Part shown: positions 1 to 11,226 of the stretch, piece by piece
Layout of the letters: the number at the start of each line of letters is the position of its first letter
Numbering within the stretch: position 1 is the stretch's first letter
Assembly (NCBI RefSeq): GCF_037179485.1
Contig: NW_027040763.1
Span: forward strand, 1,736,001-1,800,000
Direction: 5' to 3'
DNA: 64,000 bases
Origin: Ochlerotatus camptorhynchus
Taxonomy: Eukaryota; Arthropoda; Insecta; Diptera; Culicidae
Notes under the pieces: generated by a model
The model's database searches: none
Seen by the model: only the letters and a program-made list of their open reading frames with translations
Told to the model about the DNA's origin: nothing
Position numbers and translations under genes: made by a program

Positions 1-933
1 ATCGCTAAAACGTTGGGAATCGCGAATTCCACGGTGTCACGAGTGATTAAGCGGTTCGAGGAACGGTTGACCACCGATCGGAAGCCCAGAAGTGAAGGAA
101 AAAGTATTCCGTACAACACCAAAAATCACAACCGCGTAGTTGGGGCCTTCAACCGAAATCCGAACGCCTCCGTTAGGGATGTGGCTAAGAAGCTGCACCT
201 AAGCCGAAGTTTTGTCCAGAAGGCCAAAACTAAGGCTGGGCTTCGAACGTTCAAGGTACAAAAGGCCCCTAATCGCGACGAGAAGCAGAACAAGTCCGCC
301 AAAACCCGTGCCAGGAAGTTGTACCTCAACATGCTGACGAAAGTTGAATGCTGCATCATGGACGACGAAACATATGTGAAGGCCGACTTCAAACAGATCC
401 CCGGCAACCTGTTTTTCACGGCCAAGGATAAGTTCAGCGTTCCGGAGCATGTCCGCACTCAGAAGATGTCCAAATTTGCGAAGAAATTCCTGGTTTGGCA
501 AGCCATCTGCACGTGCGGGAAGCGGAGTGCACCTTTCGTGACCCAGGACACGATGAACGGACAGGTGTACATAAAAGAGTGCCTCCAGAAGCGGCTGCCT
601 CCTCTCCTGAAGGCCCACAACGTCCCAACAATCTTCTGGCCGGATTTGGCCTGATGCCACTACTCCAAGGACGTGCTGAAGTGGTATGCGGACAATAAGG
701 TCAATTTCGTGCCGAAAATGTTCAACCCTCCCAACACTCCGGAGCTCCGCCCCATCGAGAAGTACTGGGCGATTATGAAGCAGCACCTTCTTAAACGACC
801 TAAGGTAGTGAAGACAGTCGAGGAACTGAAGAAAGTATGGGTTTACATGCAAAAAACGGTTGATTCACAGGTTGTGCAGAATCTTATGGCCGGGGTTAAG
901 GCCAAGGTGCGGGCATTTGCGTATGGACTGTAA
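1..933 (+). pseudogene. DD37E (ITmD37E-type) transposase, 5' end outside window, one internal stop
   Basis: Cut-and-paste transposase of the IS630-Tc1-mariner superfamily. The frame is open from base 1 and continues to a TAA at 931-933, broken only by a TGA at 652-654 (one base from TCA, Ser). An N-terminal helix-turn-helix region precedes the catalytic triad: first Asp in IMDDETYVKADF (residues 117/118 counting from base 13), second in FWPDLA (211), Glu in PELRPIEKYWA. The spacing from second Asp to Glu is 37 residues, counting the stop codon, which fits the DD37E group described from mosquitoes. The stop falls three codons after the second catalytic Asp, so the product would lose the Glu. 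Apart from that codon the frame looks intact, suggesting recent inactivation. Family call from motif and spacing; start codon lies upstream. Confidence 0.88.
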
Positions 934-1068
934 ATAAAATACGAGTAAAATGGTAAAATGAAGTTTAATAGTTATTTCTCAATCCCTGAAAATTTGATGG
1001 CAATCGGATGAAAACTCGAATTTTGCGAATCAATTTTGTGTGTGGCAATTTCATCGTGGACACCCTTT
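934..1068 (+). mobile_element. 3' untranslated end of the DD37E transposon
   Basis: About 135 bp between the transposase stop and unrelated repeat sequence. It should hold the 3' terminal inverted repeat, probably near 1035-1068, but the 5' end of the element is outside the window, so the repeat cannot be matched and the boundary is approximate. Confidence 0.45.
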
Positions 1069-1084
1069 ACCTCCGATATGCGGA

Positions 1085-1370
1085 AACAGTTCTATCATTT
1101 TTTTTACACTCAAATCGCCATCTGACGTAAGCATCTACCTGTTGTTTTCTCTACCTGTTTCGTACCTTCCTAAAACATTTCCTTTGCTCGCTTTCTACTT
1201 TCTATATACAATTTTTACACTACCGTACTACAACGGAACTATCAACTCTATACTTTCATTTCCTCATCTATCGTATAAAATGTCCACTTTAAGTCTGATA
1301 TTTGACGATAGGCATCTCCAACTATGTAAATCGATAACTTCACGCATGAATTGATAAAACATAATTAGTT
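1085..1370 (+). repeat. Diverged half-copy of the GTTGGTTGG hairpin MITE family
   Basis: The stretch around 1220-1245 (ACCGTACTACAACGGAACT) and the tail around 1328-1365 (AAATCGATAACTTCACGCAT) match, in the same order and orientation, the right arm plus asymmetric tail of the hairpin element at 27316-27776. Only a right-half equivalent is seen and no target duplication was identified. Confidence 0.5.
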
Positions 1371-1374
1371 ATAG

Positions 1375-1745
1375 TATTTCTATGAATTTTCTTCACATAA
1401 ATCCATTTTAAATTTACTTGTATTCTCCTTAGAATTTCCATGTAATTCTATGAAATATCATAAATGTCTGCTTAGAATAATCTTTGACTTCTCCCCTGAA
1501 TTATATTGGAAATTCACTTCGTATTCTCCTCAGAATTCCCATGGTATTTTCTCAGAGCTCTCAAAACAAAAATCCATCTCAGAATGCCCTTGAAACTTTT
1601 CGAAGAATTCCATTGAGATTGAACCCTGAAAAGCCGATTCCATTGGAATTCTTCTCGGAATTTATTTCGAACTCTATGAAGTTCTCTTGGAAGTATCCTC
1701 AGAAATCATCCCAGAATTCTTTTATAACTTCCTTAGTGCCAAGTA
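1375..1745. repeat. Degenerate GAATTC-rich short-period array
   Basis: Diverged repetition of a roughly 10-20 bp motif with core GAATTC/TTCTCAGAATT. The same texture recurs near 6480-6700, 19925-20300, 41930-42480, 43270-43880 and 50700-51730. ORFs in it are by-products of the repeat. Confidence 0.6.
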
Positions 1746-2195
1746 CTAAATTTAAAATGTTGCTGATATTTTTCCATTTCACTCTATTTTAGTTCTGAAA
1801 AAGTGACTATTTTAAGGTTAATAAGGACTTTAGTGACTGATTTCAAAATAGTGACAAAGTCTCTAAAAAGTGGCCTGCTACCAGCCCTGAAATCTATATT
1901 CCGCAACCTTTTCTTAGAAGGATTTTGATGTTGATCACTAGTGAAGGGTGGCCATTGGATTTAAGAATTTAACATCCCGGTTAAGCCAGTAAGAAGCGAC
2001 ACCTATGAATTTGTGCAACTTGGTTAATGCTCATGCAGACAATGACTTCAAAAACTACACTCAAATCTTCAGCATTCGTTGGATAACACACAAACTTGAA
2101 ATTTACTTCTGGAGTTAGCCAAAGCTCGACAACATTCATAAAACATAGTTAGATAGTAAATGAAACATTATTCTTAAAATGATGAATTGCACCTC
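1746..2195. other. No recognisable feature
   Basis: A+T-rich sequence without convincing coding signal, terminal inverted repeats or a repeat seen elsewhere in the window. Confidence 0.5.
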
Positions 2196-2199
2196 TAGG

Positions 2200-3425
2200 T
2201 GAATGCCTCCAACCGGTCACTTATTTCCCCGGATGAGTCGTTCATGACTGGGGCCGTCGCTAGTGGCTCAAAGAACTACGAGCATAACATGCATTCTTGG
2301 CACGCACTTTTTGCGCCAAACGATCAACGGGTACCGCTATGATCCGACTCCGACTCTGACGTTTCTCATTCGCTAATGACCGCGGCAATTCGCTAAGCAC
2401 ACACGCATTCAATAAATAAAACAAAAAACGGTGCCAATTGTGCGCAACCGATCCGGCGATGATTAATCGTCTTGCGAGGAGGGTGCACTGCCAACTTTTC
2501 TTCAAGATTGAATTAAATCTTTTGAAAAAAAAACAAGCACCGACTGTGACTGTTATCAACAACAGGATGGGTGTGGCTCCTCGATTTTCATTCACACGCT
2601 TGAACGCGCGGTAAAGACTCGGGATCATTCCGAGGAAAATTACCGGAAGGATACAATTACTGGTGGATCGTATGGTGCATTTCTGCTCTCGTTTTCAGAC
2701 GGCGATGTCGATCCATACGGGGATTGTGCAATTCTTCGAATAAATTGGCATTCTTTCCCATAATCAACCACATTTTCGGCATCACACTATTATCAGTTCT
2801 CAGTCTGCCACATCCGCCATTTGGAGACCAAGCATGCCGGACCCTAAATGGTCATTACCCAATGGAATTGAATGCAACCAGACAGACAGGACAAATGAGA
2901 TCACCACCATCGACACCGACACCGACGAGGAGAGGAGAGGAGCGTCTGCTGGTGGCTGTTTGCTTCAATTACTTCCAGTGCTCGCGTGAATTGCCCGAGT
3001 GATAGAGTGCGCAGCAGTCGGAGTTCTTTAATGCGGCATATGCGAGCTCCAAATTGAAACGGCATCCGACGAATATGTGTCTTCGTTTGTTGGTGCTTGC
3101 GTGATTGCATTCGGTAAGATCTGCTTTCCTGCAAAATGTGCTTCAATTGTAGATGGGTAACATTTCTAATGGAATCGTTTGAGGTGATGATGGTTGATAA
3201 AAGTGGAAATGCAATTTATACAGCGAGATGCTTTTTCAAGGTTAAAGGTTGGCGTAACTCATCGGTTACGTCAGTTTTTATGCACGGGAACAGTTGCTTT
3301 AAACTTACTGATCTACTTCAGGAGTATGAGGTTGAACACAAACTGCTCAATAGTCGTACAGCCGAGTTATCTGTAACTTCAATCTGACAATGAGCCTCAC
3401 TTACCACTTACCACTTGAAATTAGT
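2200..3425. other. Single-copy-looking island; possible untranslated exon with splice donor
   Basis: Higher G+C than its flanks and no copy elsewhere in the window. Around 2900-3112 the plus strand reads like insect 5' UTR (GA-rich purine run, then GTGCGCAGCAGTCGG) ending at a donor-like CATTCG/GTAAGAT at about 3113. Open frames here (122 codons minus at 2260-2628; 83 codons plus at 3136-3387) resemble no family I know and are probably chance. Exon status is inference. Confidence 0.25.
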
Positions 3426-3559
3426 GATGTTTACCTGAAACAAAAAAAGGAAATACTATTGTTAATAGAGTAAATTAAAATGCATTCTGCAATATATATT
3501 GTATAGAAGTATAATTTCAATAAATCATTACTGAATAATTTTCATCTCTGACTTGTTTT

Positions 3560-3716
3560 TCCTTGAATTGTTTTCCGTCGATCTTGTTTTCCGTACTGAG
3601 TACCAATGCTACCGACACCAGGGATGCAGCTCCCACACCTGGACCCTACCTATCGACCCATCAACTCATGGACCGGGGACCAACGGCTTACCACTACACC
3701 ACCGGCGCCGCTAACA
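3560..3716 (-). mobile_element. tRNA-derived SINE, internally deleted copy
   Basis: The reverse complement matches the SINE at 15166-15388: the GGCGCCGGTGGTGTAGTGG head with pol III A box, then a jump to the CGTTGGTCCCCGG...GATGGGTCGATAGG body and a tail near GATCGACGG. The B box and the intervening part are missing. A segment near 3605-3640 is not in the 15-kb copy, so it is a diverged subfamily. Confidence 0.75.
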
Positions 3717-5500
3717 GCAATTATCTTAACAGGACTATGTTGAAAATTCGATAGACAATCAAGACAGGTTATACTTACTATATCATATACGGTATACTAA
3801 CATTTAACCTCCGTACAAACCGTATATAATGTCACACTCTGAATACAAACATCTTCTAAATTTCCTACTAATTTCACACTGTTCAGCAGTCACAATAGTC
3901 TTAGCGGTAAAACAAAACAAATCTACTCATACCTGGGCCAATGTTAGCAGCTAATTTCTTCCGAAACTCCGCCGAACTAATCCACCCCTGAAATGGCATT
4001 TGGATGCACCGTTTAATATCATAAAAGAGGCCAAAGCTGCTCAGCTTGGCAAATCGCTCGAAATAGTATTTCGAGCGCAAAATTTTTCTCTCTGCTGCGT
4101 GTTACGCTTACAGTTTGTGCTGTTTCTTCACGGTCACTTAATCCATCATACCGAGAGGTAGTACCGTTTGTTTGACTAAAATTGCGACCGTGAAAATCTA
4201 AAACTGAGAAATTACAAAAAATGAGCAAGGTTGCATCTCTCCCTCTGTGCTAGGCGTGGTGAAGGAACCACTCAATCTTTAATCACATCCATAACGGAAG
4301 CACCACCATCACCATCTTCATCATCATCATCATCATTCCCAAGGGGGTTCCATTTGCACCATGATAACTGCCCTTTTTTAGTCCGTCTTACTATCAATTA
4401 AATTCAGTTATTGTTCGTCTGCCTTTGCTTGTACTAAAGGGAAAAATACGCTGCGTAGCGCCCGGTCAGGTGAAAATGATAATTTTCAATCGTAAAATAT
4501 GGCCCACTTTCAATATCGGCCGAAAAATCCCGCCGAGTCCACCTGGGGGGTGGATAAAGAGAAAGATTTAGCGATGGGAAAATTGGCTTCGCCCGATGGT
4601 GATGAGCTAATTGCCAAACATTACCATCAGCATTGTTTGTTTGGTGGAAAAACATCAACATTAATGACGATGCTTTTTGTTTTGGTGGAAGCATGATCTG
4701 CGGTCGGAGTTCCTGCTGACTTGAATGGAACTACGATTTACCTTTCCAACTGGTTAAAATTAACTGGCAACAGAGTGGTGGTATTTATAATGCAATAATG
4801 ATTTGAATCATAAACGCCAGTGGTTACCACTGCTTTGGAAAGTGCAATAAAATAATGTAATTGGTCGAACTTAAAGACTGGACTCGATTAGCAGTTTGAT
4901 AGAATTATATAGGAGACTTTTAAAGCGTATACTATTAAATGTCCGTGTAAGCGATTCGAGCCGCGTAGATTTTGATATCTGCAGATAAATTATCTGAAAA
5001 CCGACAAGAACTGTGTCTGTAAGTTGAGAATTTCGCTCCAAGGAGAATTAATCATATGGTCGAGCAGTTTTGGGACGACTTTCTACCAGTGATTATGATT
5101 TTATGAAAATGAAGTAATGCATACCAAATTTTTCAAGCTTAGCATAAATAAGACCTTATTATCTCGAGAATCTAAGATATGTAAGATATCTAAGAAAAAA
5201 TATTAAAATATTATTCCGCGACAAAGTTCGATTGGTAGGAAACGTCAAATGATGTTATCAATTGCCAATTACCAATTAACCACTTTATTCCAGCACTTGA
5301 AATGACGTTTACTACCATTAAAACTTCGAAATAAAATAATATTTTGAGATTTTTCCTTCTAAACCCACGAGAAATCTACACAAAATTTGACCGGTTCATA
5401 AAAATTTGCTGATCCAGTTTTGTTAAATCGCTGGTAGAAAGTCATGTCAAAACTGCGTGACAAGGTCCATATTCCCGAATTTTAACAAGGAGTTTGATTA
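3717..5500. other. No gene seen
   Basis: A+T-rich, apparently unique sequence with one microsatellite (4301-4337). Short open frames around 4019-4228 and 4434-4696 lie on both strands and show no recognisable protein. Confidence 0.5.
4301..4337. repeat. (CAT)n-type microsatellite
   Basis: CACCACCATCACCATC followed by an uninterrupted run of TCA units. Confidence 0.85.
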
Positions 5501-5504
5501 CTTT

Positions 5505-6015
5505 TGCTGGTTATGCATTTTTTTAAAGACTGTGGATATCGTAGTTGCTACTCCGTTTCTGATAAGAACAATTGGAATTGCACAGAGAACCACCATATCA
5601 GGCGTAGCATTTGATAACGGCACAAAAGCATTTGTAAACAAACTTTCCAACGCCCTTAACACGCGAACCAAAGTACGCCCACGCAAACCAATACCACTTT
5701 CGGGAAGGTGAGAGTTGCCCCTATCCGATGATGTTTTTGGTTTGCGTGAGCGTGCTTCGGTTCGCGTGTAAAGGGCCTTAAAAAGTTTGTTTACAAAAGC
5801 TTTTGTGCCATTATAGATATAGATGGCGCTTGGGATTAGCTTATCCATCTTCAATGTACAAGTTTACTAATTCAATCTTTATCAATCAGCAACGGTCGCC
5901 GGCCACGTCCACACGGTTTTTTGGGAAGGGGATGGATGCCATTGGAACGATAGTTGTGTTAGTGTGGGCCAGGTTATTTTTTATCTGGATTCACTGTGGT
6001 ACGTGATGCGATCGG
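5505..6015 (+). repeat. Dispersed repeat family A, copy 1, split by a MITE
   Basis: The flanks of the inserted MITE (GCACAGAGAACCAC before it; GGGATTAGCTTATCCA and GGATTCACTGTGG after it) match in order the copy at 34860-35510; its 3' part also matches 26060-26170. It looks like an old interspersed element of unknown class with no coding sequence. Confidence 0.6.
5599..5814. mobile_element. MITE with long inverted repeats (CAGRCGTAACATTTGATAAC family), copy 1
   Basis: The left arm begins CAGGCGTAGCATTTGATAAC and returns inverted at the right (AAAGCTTTTGTGCCATTAT), with a second matched pair further in (CACGCAAACC / GGTTTGCGTG). The right end is about 15 bp short of the copy at 48300-50579. 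Non-coding. The open frames on both strands here are mirror images caused by the palindrome. Confidence 0.8.
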
Positions 6016-6019
6016 ATCG

Positions 6020-6174
6020 ATAAGGTAAAGCAGATTTGTCAATCTAAATCTAATGGAGAAAGAGAATTAGGCATAGTGACAACAAATACAAGCAAAGGGA
6101 CGGGCCTGGGATTTAACTCCCGACCTTCTGCACAGTAAGCAGAAACGGTAACCACTAAGCTACCCAGTCGGGTC
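6020..6174 (-). mobile_element. tRNA-derived SINE (GCTTACTGAGCAGAA family)
   Basis: The reverse complement starts with a tRNA-like head: TAGCTTAGTGGTTA (A box) and GGGAGTTAAATCCC (B box), with CTGCTTACTGTGCAGAAG between. The same intervening motif occurs in the plus-strand copies at 16495-16896. Body and tail boundary approximate. Confidence 0.65.
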
Positions 6175-6284
6175 AACTTAATTTAGCTGGTTTTGTAATT
6201 TATATTAAAATTAAGCATAAATTCGTGGCCACTAGGTTAAATTCATGGAGACAAACAAATGCAGATTTATCAATTTGGTTTTCT

Positions 6285-6720
6285 CCGATTGATGCCAGGA
6301 ATTTGAGAAATTTTCCCGGTTAAATGAAGTACACAACCGAATGCGATTTAGTCAAATAGGTCACTAAAAACGTTAAATGGGTCAGCAGCAGCATTTTTCC
6401 AGGATTTTTTTTTCTGTTTCCAAAATCATTAACATTTGTCTGTGTTAACTACATTGATAGTTGACTCAGAACTCTTTGCAGGATTTTTACGCAACGTTCT
6501 CAAAGTTTTCCTTAGAATCATTCACCTTTACAGAGCTTTTTTTCAGAATTGCACTAAAATGAACAATGGATTCTTTCTGATATTCCATTGTAATTTTCTT
6601 CATAACAGTCATACAATTCTCTGAACAACAATCTAAAAGAATTCTCGGAATTCAGTCTAAGATTCCCTCAAAATTTCCAATGATTCTCCAAAGGATTCGT
6701 TAAAGCTTGCTTTTTATAAT
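6285..6720. repeat. CCCGGT-type terminus and GAATTC-rich degenerate array
   Basis: TTTTCCCGGTTAAATG near 6310 resembles the CCCGG-rich ends near 20400, 43000, 43240 and 53650. It is followed by the degenerate GAATTC array (6480-6700). Probably a decayed member of one element family; ends not resolved. Confidence 0.45.
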
Positions 6721-6894
6721 ATAAAATAGGACTTGCTAAAATTCTTCACCGCTTTCTTGGAGTGAATTGTTTTGAAAAAAAAAAAATGCTTGGAATCCGC
6801 CTCCGAAGACTCTTTAAAATCTTCTCCGGTTTTTTTTTCATATTATCCTCTTAATTTAACTGGAATTTGTCCCAGAATTATTTACAGGGTCGGA

Positions 6895-7068
6895 AGTGTT
6901 ATTATGGAAGAACTCTCTCTACAATATCACATATATGGTCATTGTAGACAGCTTTAATCCGGGAGTTAGAAGGCTTAGCTCTATTGCAGATCCAGCAACC
7001 CATTTCAGAATGTCTGGAGAGTCACGCCTATTCCGAGGTTACTTGAACTTACAATAAGCCCCGCATGT
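6895..7068 (+). repeat. Dispersed repeat family C, plus copy
   Basis: About 175 bp, including GTGTTATTATGGAAGAACTC and CAGCAACCCATTTCAGAATG, recur in inverted orientation at 9918-10100. Class unknown, no coding sequence. Confidence 0.75.
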
Positions 7069-7247
7069 ATGTATTACCTCTATCAATTGGATATTAGTAT
7101 TACGCACACACTTCCAGTTTCAAAATGATCTTTTGAATCATGGTACGTATTTAGTTCATGTATTTTTAATTGTAAAAAGTATTTGGACTGGTCTCACCAT
7201 GTTAATTTAATCCTGCAAATCCATAGGTTCCGTAGTTTTGTTTTTCT

Positions 7248-7835
7248 CTACGCTTTGCATCTCATTTCGTGATTCACATTTGTCCTAATACTTTCTTCAA
7301 CGAACACAAATTGTCTTGCATTGCCATGGTCATCTGGGAGGAGGTTCGCGTCTAGTGATTTCTTCAGGAACATTTCACGGCCCCCAGCTACCACCAGTCC
7401 AGTCTTTGGCGTATCCAACAAGGCATCTTTCATATAATTTCCGACACCGACCGACAGCGCAAAACATTCTGATTCACGGCAACATCGGCCACCGAATCAT
7501 CACTAAAACTCGCGACGGACACATTATCAGCACGTTCTCGGGCTAATTCACCAACCGGACCGAGTTCAACCTCACCCACGGTGACGAATCTCTCAATAGA
7601 ACAGAAATACACGTCGAAAATGTGCCATCCGAACTCGGAGAACCCGGCTCCCGGGAGGCAATTTTCGACGCCGAACAATGAAACTGAAGAACGAAGACGA
7701 ACCTTCAGCCCTGGGCTCCTTAATAAAAAAAAAAAAAAAATGAAACTGAAGCTGCGTCGTAGATTTTGAAGGGTAGATTCAAGGTCAACCGAGTCACTCA
7801 AGGCAAATACAGGCAAAACACGATATATCACTAAA
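7248..7835. pseudogene. Unrecognised coding-like stretch, frames open on both strands
   Basis: Markedly richer in G+C than its surroundings. On the minus strand a frame from about 7785 to 7430, closed by TGA, is followed one base out of frame by a 61-codon frame (7433-7248, starting KDALLDTPKTGLVVAGG). On the plus strand a Ser/Thr/Pro-rich frame (7500-7769, TATSATESSLKLATD) also looks protein-like. I cannot decide which strand was coding and recognise no family. A 49-bp retro-insertion (7690-7738) interrupts it, so the sequence is older than that insertion. It could be a relic of a retrotransposon ORF1/gag or a host exon. Confidence 0.3.
7690..7738 (+). mobile_element. Very short poly(A) retro-insertion
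   Basis: The 13-bp direct repeat AATGAAACTGAAG (7677-7689 and 7739-7751, two bases shared with the A-run) flanks about 49 bp ending CTCCTTAAT plus a run of A. Target duplication plus poly(A) is the hallmark of target-primed reverse transcription by a LINE; the source is too short to name. Confidence 0.8.
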
Positions 7836-7849
7836 TGATAACTTTATGA

Positions 7850-8745
7850 ACACTTGAAACTAAACTTCAGCACACAAATTAACAAATTTAAAGCAAACAA
7901 TATTAATTTTGCTGACGAAAAACGCAAAGCAAAAGAAAAACACGTCAGCTTTCAAGCGCGGCCTATTGCGATATCCCCGGAATTATTTACAGGGTGTCCA
8001 TTAAAATCCAATTTTTCAATTCCCGTTTTTGCCTGGCTATTGAAATAAACACCAAAGCCAAATAACCCTGCTTTTAACAAAAAAAGGCGTTCCGTTTAAC
8101 CAATAATCATATAAAATTCAGTAGAATTGCTCTACAATACGTCTACTTTGTAAAAAAAAAATGAGCTGAGATTTACTTTAACATGTTGATTATCTAGATC
8201 TCCAAAATATCATTAAATCATGAATTCATATAAAATCAAAGAATCTCCTGCAACAAATGAGCCTGAATGTTGTTTTGGTATGTCGGAAAAAGCATATATC
8301 AATACATGTGACCTGAGCAGCAGAAACGCAGTATTATTAGTTCTTCAAATCTTCCTGGAGTTTAGATCTTGAAGTTCTATAAGCCAAACAACATTTTGTG
8401 GGATACAAAGATGTGTTGCAAAAATTTTAACATTCATCAACTTGTACTGGAGCTATTTTACAGGTTAAACGAAATCTTTTTCAATTTTCACTCAGAATTT
8501 TAGAACATTTTGTGCTTCAAAGAGACATTAACATAACATCATTTAAAATTAATAATTGTGTTTAAAAATAACGCTGTTGGATTATCCAAATCATCCCAAC
8601 AATCTGTTTTTGAAGTTCTGCAGACTCAACAAGGTATACAATGATTCGACATAATGATAAAATAGGTATACCATCGTGAAACTCCATAATATTCATTGGT
8701 TTAGATTATTAGGTTTTCCAAAATGCGTGTAGTTCAGATATTTTT
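7850..8745. other. A+T-rich, no gene; diverged dispersed repeats
   Basis: Pieces such as TCTACAATACGTCTACTTTG and TTCTGCAGACTCAACAAGGT resemble sequence near 10500 and 28610-28770, suggesting old copies of one interspersed family. No open frame of note. Confidence 0.4.
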
Positions 8746-9094
8746 TTACAGGGTGATTAAGAATAACTGTCACCGATTTCACAAATATGCAATTATCAAT
8801 GGGTAAAATAGGCATATGTTCAAGTATTTTTGTTTAAAAGTGTGTACAAATAGCAGCTTGCATTGATAGTAGGATTTGAAATTTCATTCGTTTGCGGTAT
8901 CAAGCAGCCATGGACCATGTTCGCATAATTATAGAGGTAAAAAGGCACCCTGCGCTTCGGTCAGAGAGCGTATAGGGCGTCGTTGTGCCAATTTGGTCGT
9001 AACACATTTTGAGTAAGAGAGAGTAGTTAGATCAAAAGTGCCTGAAAAAAATGTAAGTACTTTCGCAGATTACCCGAAGTTGCGATAGTGAAGG

Positions 9095-9342
9095 TATGAT
9101 CACAGACAAGCAGACATAACACTCTTAAAACGTTCATCAAATTCGTTTTAACGGTAAATATAAATGTTTCTTAGTTGGTAGTACTGACACTTGTGGTGCA
9201 CATAATCAATTCCTTAGCGTTTGACGTTTACACACTACAACCATCTGTTGAGTATATTGTCCATCATAGTGTATACGACAGATGGCGGTAGGGTTTACAA
9301 TGATAAATGTTCAATGTGTTGTGTCTGCTTGTCAGTGATATA
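9095..9342. mobile_element. MITE inserted in the Tc1/mariner-like element
   Basis: Inverted termini TATGATCACAGACAAGCAGA (left) and, on the opposite strand at the right, TATATCACTGACAAGCAGAC, extending into ACAACAC. About 248 bp, non-coding, target duplication unclear beyond TA. Confidence 0.75.
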
Positions 9343-9917
9343 ACATTGAGGTAACGTTAGGATAAAGTCAAAACATTGAGAAATATTACGCATCACTTTC
9401 AGAAATACTTCACTTCGCAACCGATGAACCATTCTGACGGCCATATGAGTATCCAAGTAATCATATAGTCGCAATATAGCTTGTATATTCTTACTTTGCT
9501 TTAGTATGGCTAGTTGGGGAATCTGATGAAACTGTCACTTCTTGAAACTGATCCCTTTCGTATTTCTTTCATTCTCCTTTCGCACACGGAGCGCTCGGTG
9601 GACCAGCGACTTTGGACGTGAGCCTCATCTCAGATCACCATGGCAATTCAATAACATATGGTGGACATCAAACCGACCAAAAAAGGCGGAATCATATTAG
9701 AACCAACCAACCAAGGACGATCTACGGAAGGAAATTGCCGGTGAAGCACGGAATTAAATACGCGTTAGAGAAAAAGTCCAAGGGATTCCAAAGGAAGCAA
9801 TTAAGGATGACGGAAGAGCAGAATATGGTGAGAGCTGTCCAACTTTTGAATACAAATTAAATATCAAAATTAAACTAAATACATGCCAGGGTTGAAAAGA
9901 ATATTTTCGAACGGTGA

Positions 9918-10100
9918 TGCATACATGCGGGGCTTATTGTGAGTGAAAGTAACCTCGGAATGGGCGTGACTCTCCAGACATTCTGAAATGGGTTGCTGGA
10001 TCTGCAATAGAGCTATCACCTTCTAACTCCCGCACTAAAGCTGTCTGCAATGAGCATAAATGCGACATTGTAGAGAGAGTTCTTCCATAATAACACTGCC
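9918..10100 (-). repeat. Dispersed repeat family C, minus copy
   Basis: Reverse complement of 6895-7068 with scattered mismatches and small indels. Confidence 0.75.
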
Positions 10101-10427
10101 GGCCAGTTGTGGTTAGAGGGAATACACACACAATTATAGAGGTAAAAAGCCATCATGCGTGGAAAATCCGTTCAATATCAGAGCTTAGACGCATCGCCAA
10201 GACTCCAAAAGTGCTGGAACTAAAACATGCTTGGCAGCTGTGGTTCATTTTCGTGAAAAATTTGGCTGATGATAATTAAAGGTAAAGGGAGAGAGATTTG
10301 AATTAAAGTATGCTAAGTTGAAGGTTATATCTGTAGTATATCTAGAATATACTGATATCAAAAATTCATGCAAGCGTTCAATCGATATGACCATAACCAT
10401 ATGACAGTTATTCCGAATCACCCTATA

Positions 10428-10510
10428 TAGTCTCTTTAACACTCTTGAATCATTCGTGATACTTATCCCGGTTAGATTTGAACTCAAGACTTTGATGTGA
10501 GCAGTATGGA
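10428..10510 (-). mobile_element. tRNA-derived SINE copy (AAGAGTGTTAAAGTGA family)
   Basis: The reverse complement contains GAGTTCAAATCTAACC (B box) and TTCAAGAGTGTTAAAGAGAC, matching the complete copy at 19430-19565. Its A-rich tail abuts the right end of the Tc1/mariner-like element. 5' truncated. Confidence 0.65.
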
Positions 10511-11226
10511 TTCAGATCTTTATGTTTTACAGACTAATCAAGGTATTCTACGATGTGCAGAAAATATTTTTTAATTTATATCTGGACCAATCATCTCACC
10601 AATCATCATCATTTGCATGCCAAGCATGCAGGAGTTTGAGATCGGATTTTTTGTTGTTGGCATGGCTCTATCTTCGTAACAGGATATGCCTCGCTCAAGC
10701 TTTATACTAGAACTACTTCACTCGGAAAACTGTACGAAAAGAATTCAAAAACACTTTTCTTCCAATGACACAAAAATAAATTCTTAAAATTAACCCTGTA
10801 AACTATCGTGGTATGAACAACGGAAAATCGCCGTTTGCCCGGTGCGGTAACATATTGAATGAAAAGATTCTATTTGTTATCTGTTTTTGTAATTTTGAGG
10901 ATTTTTGATACTTTATCTAATATGAAAGTTGTTAACAGATGCGTAAACAAGAGAATATAATTATGTATATTATACAAAATTGATTGATTCAAAGTAACAT
11001 TAAAAGTTTTATAAAAGTTTAAAGGATTCTTCATGACCAAATTATGGCCTACAAGACTATTATAAAACCGATATGTGTCTTCCCGCATTTTCCCCGGATA
11101 ATCAGAATTCCCGGTTTTTCTGGTTCGATGGACAGGGTTTAGGAACTATCCATAAATTCAATTACATTACAGTTCTTCTCGGAATTTGCTCGGAACCCTA
11201 ATCAGAACTCTCTTGCATCAAAACTT
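10511..11226. other. No gene seen
   Basis: A+T-rich. A CCCGGTTTTTCTGG motif near 11110 resembles the terminus of the GAATTC-array family. Confidence 0.4.

Larger units (their letters stand above)
8749..10425. mobile_element. Tc1/mariner-like element, decayed mosaic
   Basis: Terminal inverted repeats: left CAGGGTGATTAAGAATAACT from 8749, right ending at 10425 and reading TAGGGTGATTCGGAATAACT on the other strand, each next to a TA dinucleotide (8747-8748; 10426-10427). Traces of coding such as VRIIIEVKRHPALRSE near 8915-8960 and IIEVKSHHAWKIRSISELRR near 10130 suggest two N-terminal HTH remnants; about 20 bp (ATTATAGAGGTAAAAAG) is shared by both. It carries a MITE (9095-9342) and a family C copy. 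No usable transposase. The 82-codon frame at 9612-9860 is unrecognised. Confidence 0.7.
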
